Below, piece after piece: positions 1-5,411 of a DNA stretch of 5,733 nucleotides; positions within the stretch are counted from its first letter, which is position 1; the number at the start of each line of letters is the position of its first letter. The position numbers and the translations under genes were made by a program. The DNA is taken from the NCBI GenBank assembly GCA_947480465.1, contig CANKCT010000059.1:1-5733 (forward strand). Direction: 5' to 3'. Under the pieces are notes generated by a model. That model saw nothing but the letters and a program-made list of their open reading frames with translations. It did not search any database and was not told the origin of the DNA. Source of the stretch: Actinomycetota bacterium (GTDB taxonomy: Bacteria; Actinomycetota; Actinomycetes; Nanopelagicales; Nanopelagicaceae).

Positions 1-146
1 GATACTTGCTTATGCAGCGAGTTCGAAAGCTTGCTGATTTGTGTCAGCAGTTATTTTTTGCACGGATTATTGGTTTACGAGATCATTCCGGCTTCCTCGG
101 CCCGCTTCCCCTGCCTCAACATCCAAAGTCGAGACCGTTCACCCCC
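1..146 (-). ncRNA. ssrA: tmRNA (ssrA), 5' part, 3' end beyond the window
   Basis: This is transfer-messenger RNA, which with SmpB rescues stalled ribosomes and tags the unfinished protein for proteolysis. The minus strand from 146 begins GGGGGTGAACGGTCTCGAC, the acceptor and D-like 5' end of tmRNA, closely matching the actinobacterial GGGGCTGA-CGG-TTCGAC pattern. A pseudoknot (PK1) can be drawn: CGAG (99–96) pairs with CTCG (81–78), and CGGA (90–87) pairs with TCCG (66–63), with crossing stems. The conserved GCAAAAAATAACT follows at 61–49, just before the resume codon GCT at 48–46. The tag frame ends with TAA at 12–10. The remaining pseudoknots, T arm and CCA end would lie to the left of the window. 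It sits 282 bp downstream of smpB on the same strand, as is common in actinobacteria. The exact 5' end (142–146) is inferred from alignment to known tmRNAs. Confidence 0.95.
10..48 (-). other. tmRNA proteolysis-tag reading frame (ADTNQQAFELAA, stop)
   Basis: The tag-encoding segment of tmRNA runs from the resume codon GCT (48–46) through twelve codons to TAA (12–10), reading ADTNQQAFELAA. Known actinobacterial tags start with A-D/N-T/S and usually end FALAA. This one keeps the terminal LAA, the part recognised by ClpX-type proteases, but has Glu where Ala is usual at the fourth position from the end. The first Ala comes from the tRNA-like charge in real tagging, giving a tag of alanine plus these twelve residues or overlapping it, depending on convention. 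The frame choice follows from the conserved GCAAAAAATAACT just upstream. Confidence 0.88.
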
Positions 147-176
147 AAGTCGTCAACCTCTATTCGATGCATCGGC

Positions 177-207
177 CAAAGTTGAGAGACCTAATCTCTG
201 GACTTTG
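177..207. repeat. 31-bp interrupted inverted repeat upstream of ssrA
   Basis: On the plus strand CAAAGT (177–182) is complementary to ACTTTG (202–207), and AGAGA (185–189) to TCTCT (195–199). A 2x2 mismatch separates the two helices and the loop is CCTAA (190–194). The structure ends 31 bp before the mature tmRNA 5' end. It has no run of T on either side, so it does not look like an intrinsic terminator. It could fold in a 5' leader of pre-tmRNA, which RNase P removes, or act as an operator in the ssrA promoter region. Neither role is demonstrated by sequence alone. Confidence 0.6.
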
Positions 208-240
208 ACGCGCGAATGAAGTCACGTTTGGAGAAAAAGA

Positions 241-271
241 AACGTAATTCTTTCCCCTATTTAATTGTCAA
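241..271 (-). promoter_or_regulatory. Candidate ssrA promoter (weak)
   Basis: A perfect sigma70-type -35 box TTGACA lies on the minus strand at 271–266. The best TANNNT partner is TACGTT at 246–241, with a longer than ideal 19-bp spacer. Transcription from here would start about 90 bp upstream of the mature tmRNA end, giving a leader that contains the 177–207 hairpin. The -35 match is good and the -10 match is poor, so this is only a candidate. Confidence 0.28.
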
Positions 272-347
272 TTAGTACATGGCACTAATAATTTAGTAGT
301 ACTTAGTACTAATAATTTAGTAGTACATGCCTTTAATTTAGTAATAC
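270..347. repeat. AT-rich tandem repeat between smpB and ssrA (24/21-bp period)
   Basis: A 19-bp sequence, ACTAATAATTTAGTAGTAC, occurs exactly at 284–302 and 308–326, a 24-bp period. A decayed third copy, AATTTAGTAATAC, follows at 335–347, offset 21 bp from the matching part of copy two. The edge at 270–280 (AATTAGTACAT) resembles another fragment. Each full copy is itself nearly palindromic: ACTAA and TTAGT flank TAAT, and GTAC/TAGTAC bounds the unit. The array lies 82 bp beyond the smpB stop, between it and ssrA. No open frame or known element explains it. Confidence 0.85.
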
Positions 348-350
348 TTG

Positions 351-394
351 CCGTCGCAACATCACCTCAAAAAATTGAGGTTTCGAAGCGGCGG
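351..394 (-). repeat. Stem-loop just downstream of smpB
   Basis: In the minus-strand transcript, ACCTCAA (381–375) pairs perfectly with TTGAGGT (370–364) around a TTTT loop. After an internal loop, CCGCCGC (394–388) pairs with GCGACGG (357–351) with one C·A mismatch. It starts 35 bp after the smpB stop. There is no T tract after it in either direction, so it is not a classical intrinsic terminator. It could protect the smpB mRNA 3' end or be a Rho-type or processing signal; this is inference. Confidence 0.5.
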
Positions 395-428
395 TGAATT
401 CAGTATAAATGATTAACCAAAAAAGCTG

Positions 429-932
429 TTAATCCTCGTAACGCTTGGAAGCTTTCCCGCTCTTACCTGAACTCCCGCGGGACACAACTCGCGCGACTTC
501 GCGATCTGCCTCTCTGGCCTTGATTGCCTGCCGCTTATCATGCGACTTCTTGCCCCTGGCAACTGCGATTTCAACTTTAGCTTTGCCATCTTTGAAGTAC
601 AGAGAAAGTGGGACCAACGTTGTTCCTGAGTCTTTAAGCTTTGCTGTCAATTTAGTGAGTTCGGACTTATGCACGAGAAGTTTTCTTTCACGTCGAGGCG
701 TGTGATTCGTCCAAGTTCCCTCGGTGTATTCAGGAATATGGACGCCGCTAAGCCAAAGTTCTCCATCATTAATCATTGCGAAGCCATCAATAAGAGAAGC
801 TCGTCCGAGGCGAAGTGATTTCACTTCAGTGCCCATGAGCACCATGCCGCACTCAAAAATATCTTCGATGGAGTAATCGTGGCGCGCTTTTTTATTTTGG
901 GCAATTACTTTGCGGCCAATCTCTTTAACCAT
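429..932 (-). CDS. smpB: SsrA-binding protein SmpB
   Basis: SmpB binds the tRNA-like domain of tmRNA, brings alanyl-tmRNA to the A site of stalled ribosomes, and is required for trans-translation. The 167-residue product is of normal length. The N-terminus [15 protein letters not shown] (6–20), the core GTEVKSLR (34–41) and [14 protein letters not shown] are family hallmarks of the OB-fold body. The Arg-rich [16 protein letters not shown] (77–92) and the basic tail [23 protein letters not shown] (about 127–149), which enters the mRNA channel, are also present. It lies between ftsX and ssrA, its functional partner. The ATG at 932 is chosen because it gives the family N-terminus. A purine stretch AAGGGTGGTG upstream is a loose ribosome-binding site at longer than ideal spacing. 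A terminator-like hairpin at 955–972 suggests smpB may have its own promoter in the 933–1175 gap, but no clear one is visible. Confidence 0.98.
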   Translation of the reverse strand: MVKEIGRKVIAQNKKARHDYSIEDIFECGMVLMGTEVKSLRLGRASLIDGFAMINDGELWLSGVHIPEYTEGTWTNHTPRRERKLLVHKSELTKLTAKLKDSGTTLVPLSLYFKDGKAKVEIAVARGKKSHDKRQAIKAREADREVARVVSRGSSGKSGKASKRYED

Positions 933-954
933 AACCGCATCACCACCCTTAATG

Positions 955-972
955 AAAAAACGAGAAATCTCG
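955..972 (-). terminator. Possible short intrinsic terminator ahead of smpB
   Basis: On the minus strand CGAGA (972–968), TT, TCTCG (965–961) is followed directly by TTTTTT (960–955). A hairpin plus T run is the form of a Rho-independent terminator. The stem is only five pairs, or four with a realistic four-base loop, so it would be weak. It lies 23 bp before the smpB start codon, an unexpected place for a terminator unless it attenuates read-through from ftsEX or lies in a leader of smpB. Confidence 0.4.
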
Positions 973-1019
973 CTTTATTGTCGCGGTGCTTATTCTCTCA
1001 TTAAGAGTGATTCGCCAAG

Positions 1020-1166
1020 ACCCAAACATGGCAATACAACGAACCCAGATGAGCGCTCACGCATGGAAAAGTAACAAACCCAGATGAGGGCTCATACGTG
1101 GAAAAGTAATGAACCCAGAGTAGGGCTTACGCGTGGCAATACAACTAACCCATATGAGGGGTTATG
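1020..1166. repeat. 35-bp tandem repeat array between ftsX and smpB
   Basis: Units start with AACCCA at 1042, 1077, 1112 and 1147, exactly 35 bp apart. The fourth is cut short near 1166, and a deleted remnant (ACCCA, then CATGGCAATACAACG) lies at 1020–1041. A conserved core follows the start: GATGAG(C/G)GCTCA in the first two units, GAGTAGGGCTTAC in the third, TATGAGGGGTTAT in the fourth. Then comes a (C/G)(A/G)TGG(A/C)AA(A/T)A segment. The first unit has the perfect palindrome TGAGCGCTCA. Units are adjacent, with no unique spacers. The array begins about 10 bp past the ftsX stop. Units two to four can each form a GCCC or ACCC to GGGTT stem in the transcript. Confidence 0.93.
1146..1164 (-). 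terminator. Terminator-like hairpin just after ftsX
   Basis: In the ftsX transcript TAACCC (1164–1159) pairs with GGGTTA (1151–1146) around a seven-base loop, 11 bp after the ftsX stop codon. The following bases GTTGTATTG are moderately T-rich, not a true T tract. It is part of the last 35-bp repeat unit. Related stems (AGCCC to GGGTT) recur in the next two units, each followed by a T-containing stretch. Together they may reduce transcription past ftsEX. Function is inferred. Confidence 0.38.
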
Positions 1167-1175
1167 AATCGTGAG

Positions 1176-2078
1176 TTAGACCTTCAAGTAACGGCGCAGT
1201 GTAATCACGGACGCAACCGTTGAGACCAGCAAGCCAGTAGCAAACAAATAGCCCGATGCAACCCATACTTCATTCCAACCAAAAAATTTAGTGAACGAAA
1301 GCAAAGGTGCAACTTTTGAATCCACAACACTCTTTAGGCCAGCCAGTAAGCCTGTTGCAAGTGCCCATCCAATGATTGCCGAAATCACACCTTCTAGGAG
1401 AAATGGAAGTTGAATCGACCATGAAGAAGCACCGACTAGTTTCATTACTCCCGTTTCGCGGCGACGATTGAAAGCTGCGATACGAAGAGTATTGCTAATC
1501 AACAGTGCTGCAGTTAATACCGATGCCAGCCCAACAAGTAACGCGCCATTGCGCAAAACCTCTAAGAGCTTGAAAAATTTCTCCAGAATACTTCTCTGGT
1601 CTTGAACAACATCGACACCGGGTCGGCCAGAGAATGCACTAACAATTACGGCAAACTGTGTGGGATCCTTTAATTTCACGCGGAAGGACTCAGGCAGCTG
1701 ATCAGCGGTCACGTTCTGAGCGATTGCAGATTCTTTAAATCGCTCTTGGAAGCGAGCGAAAGCCTGTGACTGTGACTCATAAAAAACGCTCTCCACGGCA
1801 GGCATACTTTGAATATCTTGCTGAATCGCAAGTCGCTGCGCCGATGTGACGATTCCTCCTGCACAGGAGGGTGCGTCTGAAAGTGAGCCGCACAAAAATA
1901 CCGAAACTTCAATCTTGTCGTACCAGTAGTCTTTCATCGCGCCAACTTGTGCATTTGCGAGCAAACCAATTCCAAGCAATGACAATGAAATTGCAGTTGT
2001 AACAATCACTGCAAAGGTCATCGTCAAGTTACGGCGAAGTCCAATACCTACTTCACTTACTAGAAACCGTGCACGCAT
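1176..2078 (-). CDS. ftsX: Cell division protein FtsX (ABC-type permease subunit)
   Basis: FtsX is the membrane partner of FtsE; together they act at the divisome and activate peptidoglycan hydrolases through the extracellular domain (RipC-type enzymes in mycobacteria). The 300-residue length is normal. There are four hydrophobic segments: about 20–42, 176–199, 222–248 and 270–292. The large extracellular domain between the first two contains Cys63 and Cys72, in the FLCGSLSDAPSCAGG stretch; actinobacterial FtsX proteins commonly have such a pair, probably a disulfide. The cytoplasmic motif FNRRRETGVMKLVGASSW (203–220) is a FtsX/MacB permease hallmark. The ATG at 2078 has a strong ribosome-binding site, GAGGGA at 2090–2085, six bases upstream. 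The gene starts 30 bp after ftsE ends, so the two are surely cotranscribed. Confidence 0.97.
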   Translation of the reverse strand: MRARFLVSEVGIGLRRNLTMTFAVIVTTAISLSLLGIGLLANAQVGAMKDYWYDKIEVSVFLCGSLSDAPSCAGGIVTSAQRLAIQQDIQSMPAVESVFYESQSQAFARFQERFKESAIAQNVTADQLPESFRVKLKDPTQFAVIVSAFSGRPGVDVVQDQRSILEKFFKLLEVLRNGALLVGLASVLTAALLISNTLRIAAFNRRRETGVMKLVGASSWSIQLPFLLEGVISAIIGWALATGLLAGLKSVVDSKVAPLLSFTKFFGWNEVWVASGYLFATGLLVSTVASVITLRRYLKV

Positions 2079-2084
2079 CTTTTA

Positions 2085-2090
2085 TCCCTC
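2085..2090 (-). promoter_or_regulatory. Ribosome-binding site of ftsX
   Basis: GAGGGA on the minus strand lies six bases ahead of the ftsX ATG, within the 30-bp ftsE–ftsX gap. It supports that start codon and independent ribosome loading on ftsX. Confidence 0.7.
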
Positions 2091-2108
2091 ACTCATCTGA
2101 ATTCGCCG

Positions 2109-2798
2109 CTAACCCGTATATCCATATACGCCACGAACTTGGTCGCGGATTACGTGGCCTAGATCTAACTCGATAACGCGCTTTCGCATCTGGTCTACTA
2201 TTCCCGAATCATGGGTAGCCATTAATACGGTGGTACCTTCCCGATTTATTCGATCTAGCAACTTCATGATTCCCACACTTGTAGCTGGGTCAAGGTTTCC
2301 AGTCGGCTCATCTGCAATCAAGATCGGCGGGCGGCTCACATAGGCACGCGCGATTGCCACTCGTTGTTGTTCTCCACCTGAAATCTCTGATGGCAAACGA
2401 TCGCCTTTATCTTCTAATCCCACGAGCTCCAGAACTTCTGGAACCTCTCGGTTGATTTCCTTTTGTGAATAACCTAAAACATGAAGTGCAAAGGCGACAT
2501 TTTCAGTAATTGTTTTATTGGGTAATAGTCGAAAATCTTGAAAGACAGTTCCTACTTGTCGACGTAGTTCTGGAACTTTGTGGTTAGCAAGTTTTCCAAG
2601 ATCTTTGCCCGCTACATGGATGATTCCAGAAGTAGGACGATCCTCGCGCAGAATTAATCGCAAAAAAGTTGACTTACCAGATCCCGATAACCCAACTAAA
2701 AATACAAACTCACCTTTAACTATTTCCAAACTCACGGAATCGAGTGCAGGGCGTTCTTGTCCCGAGTAGACCTTGGTGACGTTCTCAAAGCGAATCAT
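2109..2798 (-). CDS. ftsE: Cell division ATP-binding protein FtsE
   Basis: FtsE is the cytoplasmic ATPase of the FtsEX complex; ATP binding and hydrolysis drive conformational control of FtsX and thereby of cell-wall hydrolases at the septum. The product has 229 residues, the usual length. ABC motifs are all intact: Walker [10 protein letters not shown] (36–44), Q-loop VFQDF (85–89), signature SGGEQQR (140–146), Walker B ILIADEP (159–165) with catalytic Glu164, and H-loop His196 in [20 protein letters not shown] after the Q-loop is characteristic of FtsE. The ATG at 2798 is supported by GGGAG at 2809–2805, six bases upstream. Its stop is TAG, whereas ftsX, prfB and smpB use TAA. No clear promoter is visible in the 280-bp gap behind prfB. 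Confidence 0.98.
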   Translation of the reverse strand: MIRFENVTKVYSGQERPALDSVSLEIVKGEFVFLVGLSGSGKSTFLRLILREDRPTSGIIHVAGKDLGKLANHKVPELRRQVGTVFQDFRLLPNKTITENVAFALHVLGYSQKEINREVPEVLELVGLEDKGDRLPSEISGGEQQRVAIARAYVSRPPILIADEPTGNLDPATSVGIMKLLDRINREGTTVLMATHDSGIVDQMRKRVIELDLGHVIRDQVRGVYGYTG

Positions 2799-2804
2799 CT
2801 AAAT

Positions 2805-2809
2805 CTCCC
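2805..2809 (-). promoter_or_regulatory. Ribosome-binding site of ftsE
   Basis: GGGAG on the minus strand, six bases before the ftsE ATG, is a good anti-16S match. It fixes the start codon. Confidence 0.7.
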
Positions 2810-2982
2810 GAAAAAGTTCAGGCCCACGTCCTATTTCCCGCAAGCACTCTGGCCTTAGTTTATGTAACTATGTAGTGAATTCGCACATCTAACGCGCTAT
2901 ACAGGCTGTGAAAAGTGTGAGATTCAGCCAATACACCGGCATTTTCGGCTACAAATTGCAGATGTGATTGTGGACCACACAC

Positions 2983-3068
2983 AGGGTGCGAATGAACTTC
3001 AGGGTGCGAATGTACTTCAGGGTGCGAATGAACTTCAGGGTGCGAATGTACTTCAGGGTGCGAATGTA
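2983..3068. repeat. 18-bp tandem repeat array between prfB and ftsE
   Basis: Four complete units of AGGGTGCGAATG(A/T)ACTTC start at 2983, 3001, 3019 and 3037, with a 14-base fifth copy at 3055–3068. The only difference between full units is one base, A or T at position 13, which alternates A-T-A-T and then T. This suggests duplication of a 36-bp pair and recent expansion. The array ends 10 bp beyond the prfB stop codon. The period is a multiple of three, so two of the three minus-strand frames stay open through it. The rest of the gap, 2799–2982, holds only an 11-bp palindrome TGTGGACCACA (2969–2979) and the ftsE ribosome-binding site. Confidence 0.97.
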
Positions 3069-3078
3069 AGCCTTGTAT

Positions 3079-4179
3079 TTATGAACTCCTGCGCCAACGA
3101 ATTCCCGCTTCAATAAACTCATCAATTTCCCCATTTAAAACCGCAGATGTGTTTCCAGTTTCATAATCCGTCCGTAAATCCTTAACCATTTGATATGGCG
3201 CTAAAACATATGAGCGCATTTGGTTGCCCCATGATCCTGAATTGTCGCCCTTCAAAGCATTCATTTTCGCCTGTTCCTCTTGCCGACGTCGTTCCAAGAG
3301 TTTCGATTGCAGAACAGCCATTGCGGTGGCCTTATTTTGAATTTGCGAACGCTCATTCTGGCAGGACACAACGATGCCAGTTGGAATATGGGTTAATCGC
3401 ACGGCAGAGTCAGTTGTATTCACGCCTTGCCCGCCAGGTCCAGAAGAGCGATACACATCGGTACGAATTTCCTTTTCATCAATTTCAACATGATCGCTTT
3501 GCTCTACAACAGGAACAACTTCAACTCCAGCAAAAGATGTATGACGACGACTTTGACTATCAAATGGCGAAATGCGAACTAAGCGGTGCGTGCCTTGCTC
3601 TACAGACAATGTGCCATAGGCATATGGTGCAGTGACACGAAAAGTTGTTGACTTAATTCCAGCTTCTTCAGCATACGATGTTTCTAAAACATCAACAGGG
3701 AAATTGTGTCGCTCGCAATAGCGCAAATACATTCGCATAATCATCTCTGCCCAATCAGCGGCTTCAACTCCTCCAGCCTCAGACCGAATAGTAATTAATG
3801 CATCTCGATCGTCATATTCACCATTGAGCAGAGTTTGCACCTCTAACTCACCTATTGACTTTTTGACGGCGTCTAATTCGCGCTCGGCATCTTCAACTCC
3901 AGAGCCATCTGGTTCACTCGCTGCAAGTTCAAAAAGAATAGGCAGGTCTTCAACGCGCCTTCTGAGTCCAGTTAGTTTATTTATCTCTGCTTGAACGCGC
4001 GATAATCGACTAGTAATTTTTTGAGCATTTTCTGGGTCATCCCAAAGGTCAGGGGTTCCAGCCTCTTTTTCTAACTCCACAGACTGAGCTCGCAATTTAG
4101 GTAAGTCCAACACTTTTTCAATTGAAACTAAGGTGGCGTCAATCGCATCAATCTCTAATCCATATTCGCGAGCGGCCAT
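3079..4179 (-). CDS. prfB: Peptide chain release factor 2 (RF2)
   Basis: RF2 recognises UAA and UGA stop codons and triggers hydrolysis of peptidyl-tRNA. The product has 366 residues, a normal length. It has the N-terminal coiled-coil domain (about 1–110), the stop-codon reading tripeptide SPF (204–206) in [16 protein letters not shown], and the catalytic GGQ (249–251) in [17 protein letters not shown]. The SPF tripeptide separates it from RF1, which has PxT. The programmed +1 frameshift found in many bacterial prfB genes is absent: the frame is continuous from ATG through [17 protein letters not shown]. The start matches actinobacterial RF2 proteins (MAA...). There is no ribosome-binding site before it; instead a -10-like TATCCT sits six bases upstream, suggesting a leaderless mRNA. 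The gene is followed by an 18-bp repeat array and then ftsE. Confidence 0.98.
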   Translation of the reverse strand: MAAREYGLEIDAIDATLVSIEKVLDLPKLRAQSVELEKEAGTPDLWDDPENAQKITSRLSRVQAEINKLTGLRRRVEDLPILFELAASEPDGSGVEDAERELDAVKKSIGELEVQTLLNGEYDDRDALITIRSEAGGVEAADWAEMIMRMYLRYCERHNFPVDVLETSYAEEAGIKSTTFRVTAPYAYGTLSVEQGTHRLVRISPFDSQSRRHTSFAGVEVVPVVEQSDHVEIDEKEIRTDVYRSSGPGGQGVNTTDSAVRLTHIPTGIVVSCQNERSQIQNKATAMAVLQSKLLERRRQEEQAKMNALKGDNSGSWGNQMRSYVLAPYQMVKDLRTDYETGNTSAVLNGEIDEFIEAGIRWRRSS

Positions 4180-4185
4180 GTATGA

Positions 4186-4191
4186 AGGATA
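4186..4191 (-). promoter_or_regulatory. Candidate -10 box giving a leaderless prfB transcript
   Basis: TATCCT on the minus strand is followed by six bases and then the prfB ATG. With a -10 box at this distance, transcription would begin at the A of ATG. No Shine-Dalgarno sequence is visible, which fits a leaderless mRNA, a frequent class in actinobacteria. The -35 region is poor: TTGCAT is present but with a 21-bp spacer. Confidence 0.42.
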
Positions 4192-4235
4192 GCCCAGTCA
4201 CCGAACCCAATTATGCAAGTAAAATCCTGATATCA

Positions 4236-4370
4236 GTCTTCTTTATTATGGAAATAGCCCTAATAAATAATGGTAAATCTGCTTTCTTTGATACGGAAAT
4301 AACTCTAATGAGTAATGGTAAATCTGCTTTCTACATAATTGAAATGACCCCCTGTGAATTATGGGGAAAG
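4236..4370. repeat. 45-bp tandem repeat array between the tad genes and prfB
   Basis: Three adjacent 45-bp units lie at 4236–4280, 4281–4325 and 4326–4370. Units one and two share the CTTT-TTAT/GATA-GGAAATA core, CTAAT, and the identical end AATGGTAAATCT. Unit three is diverged but keeps GCTTTCT, GAAAT and a shifted ATGG-GAAA. The array starts one base past the stop of the last tad gene (4374–4372) and ends 56 bp before the prfB start. CCCC (4348–4351) and GGGG (4363–4366) in unit three could make a weak four-pair stem. The minus-strand frame of the upstream gene stays open through most of the array. Confidence 0.88.
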
Positions 4371-4371
4371 G

Positions 4372-4923
4372 TTAATTTAATCGAACTCCGAAAAGATAGA
4401 AGCCCTCACGAACTTGGTTCGTTGCCCCGACTGTGGAAGTTAAGACCGCTGAATCCATTCTTGAAAAAGGCACAACAAATGGGAATCTAATTTCGGCATA
4501 GGTAGAGATTTCTAGAGATGTTCCATCACACTGCAAGTCTGTTAACACCAAGCCCTGTAATTCATGGCGCTTTAATGAACCTTGGTCATTACTCCAATTA
4601 TGTAACTCGAGAATTACTTCCAATACCGCACGATTACAATCTATAGGGATTGGGACATGATCTCGATTTGTAACAAGCGCAAGAGGAGCAGTAAAGATAG
4701 TTCCCTTGCCTGTGTAATAGGCCTCAGAATTCAATGTGTGTACTCCGCGTTGAACTGCCGCCTCCGTAGCTTGTGCTAACGAACGTTTTGCGACTAGCAC
4801 TGCTGCGACATCACTCATCACCATCAAGGATGCAACAGTGATAAAAAATAATCCAATTATTACAACGCTAAGTGACCCTTTATCGTCACTGAAATTTGGC
4901 CGATGCAAAGATTTTATAGCCAT
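4372..4923 (-). CDS. TadE/TadG-like membrane-anchored pilus-assembly protein
   Basis: The product has 183 residues. Its start, FSDDKGSLSVVIIGLFFITVASL followed by DVAAVLVAKRSLAQATEAAVQRG, is the single N-terminal membrane helix (about 17–38) and alanine-rich amphipathic segment typical of Tad/Flp minor pilins (TadE, TadF, TadG). The K-G-S-L-S-V motif lacks the Glu at +5 seen in prepilin-like members, which is closer to TadG-like proteins or to the Rv3654c group of secretion-neighbourhood proteins. The rest should be extracytoplasmic; Cys96 and Cys132 could form a disulfide. The ATG at 4923 overlaps the stop of the previous gene by 10 bp, implying translational coupling. AGGAG at 4939–4935 is 11 bases upstream. 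It is the last gene of the tad cluster before the 45-bp repeat. The exact subfamily is uncertain. Confidence 0.72.
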   Translation of the reverse strand: MAIKSLHRPNFSDDKGSLSVVIIGLFFITVASLMVMSDVAAVLVAKRSLAQATEAAVQRGVHTLNSEAYYTGKGTIFTAPLALVTNRDHVPIPIDCNRAVLEVILELHNWSNDQGSLKRHELQGLVLTDLQCDGTSLEISTYAEIRFPFVVPFSRMDSAVLTSTVGATNQVREGFYLFGVRLN

Positions 4924-5411
4924 GGAGTCATCTGCTCCTGAGCCGAAGCCTCAATTATACGATGCGTTCTTGCGTCAACGAATGAAACTGTAATCCGAAT
5001 TTCCCCATTTGGTGACAGACATGGATTTTCTGAACATTCATACTGCGAAGTTAAAGTGGCAATCTCGGAAGCTGAGAGTCCAAGATGCTGTGCAATAACC
5101 GTGATTGCTTGAGCAGACATTTGCCGCCCAGAATGGTCACTTTCACTCACCGCATAAGCACGCAGCCCTTCACGTGCCAAAACTCTCACAATCTCTTCAT
5201 TTCCACTCACTGATGCAAAGTTGCCTAGGTAAATAAGAATTGGAATAAAGAGAGGTACTGCCAGTGCGACAAACTCAACTATTGCGCTGCCTCTATCTTG
5301 CCGTAACCAAGCTGAAAATATTTTTAGGTTCCAAATTATTGACCGCTTTGGGATGTTCAATTTTTTAATCGCATTGATCGGTTCAATTAATCGTCTCCAT
5401 GATCGCCGCAC
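4914..5411 (-). CDS. TadE-like minor pilin
   Basis: The product has 165 residues if started at GTG (5411). Residues 39–62, DRGSAIVEFVALAVPLFIPI and onward, form the TadE signature: a basic start, then G41 with Glu46 at the +5 position and a hydrophobic helix. This is a prepilin-like cleavage and assembly motif. The remaining ~100 residues should be outside the membrane and include Cys126 and Cys131 in YECSENPC, probably a small disulfide loop. The start is uncertain. The GTG lies inside the upstream gene (29-bp overlap) with AAAGG touching it, too close for a normal ribosome-binding site. A TTG at 5360–5358 would shorten the N-terminus by 17 residues to a more usual length, but has no binding site either. 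The protein probably functions in Flp/tad-type pilus assembly at the cell surface. Confidence 0.78.
   Translation of the reverse strand: MRRSWRRLIEPINAIKKLNIPKRSIIWNLKIFSAWLRQDRGSAIVEFVALAVPLFIPILIYLGNFASVSGNEEIVRVLAREGLRAYAVSESDHSGRQMSAQAITVIAQHLGLSASEIATLTSQYECSENPCLSPNGEIRITVSFVDARTHRIIEASAQEQMTPWL

Noticed and set aside
1..146. Insertion or attachment site in the tmRNA
   Set aside because: tmRNA 3' ends are common integration sites, but that end is outside the window and nothing here resembles an integrase or direct-repeat att site.
31..219. Plus-strand open frame of 62 codons
   Set aside because: It runs antisense over the tmRNA 5' region, which fully explains the sequence, and resembles no known protein.
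1020..1166. CRISPR array
   Set aside because: Repeat units are directly adjacent, diverged from each other, and there are no unique spacers or cas genes.
2983..3068. Iteron-type replication origin
   Set aside because: The 18-bp unit length fits iterons, but there is no rep gene, DnaA-box cluster or AT-rich unwinding region, and the context is chromosomal housekeeping genes.
2949..3134. Minus-strand frame with repeated (Y/F)IRTLK hexapeptides
   Set aside because: It starts inside the prfB 3' end with no ribosome-binding site and is carried by the 18-bp repeat. It looks like a by-product of the array rather than a gene.
3195..3635. Plus-strand open frame of 146 codons
   Set aside because: It is antisense to the most conserved part of RF2 (including GGQ and SPF), so it is a shadow of prfB codon usage.
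4080..4179. Programmed +1 frameshift in prfB
   Set aside because: The frame is uninterrupted from the ATG through the N-terminal domain, with no in-frame TGA after a CTT slip site.
4122..4490. Plus-strand open frame of 122 codons with 15-residue repeats
   Set aside because: It overlaps the 5' end of prfB and the 3' end of the last tad gene antisense. The repeats reflect the 45-bp array, whose period is a multiple of three, so openness is expected.
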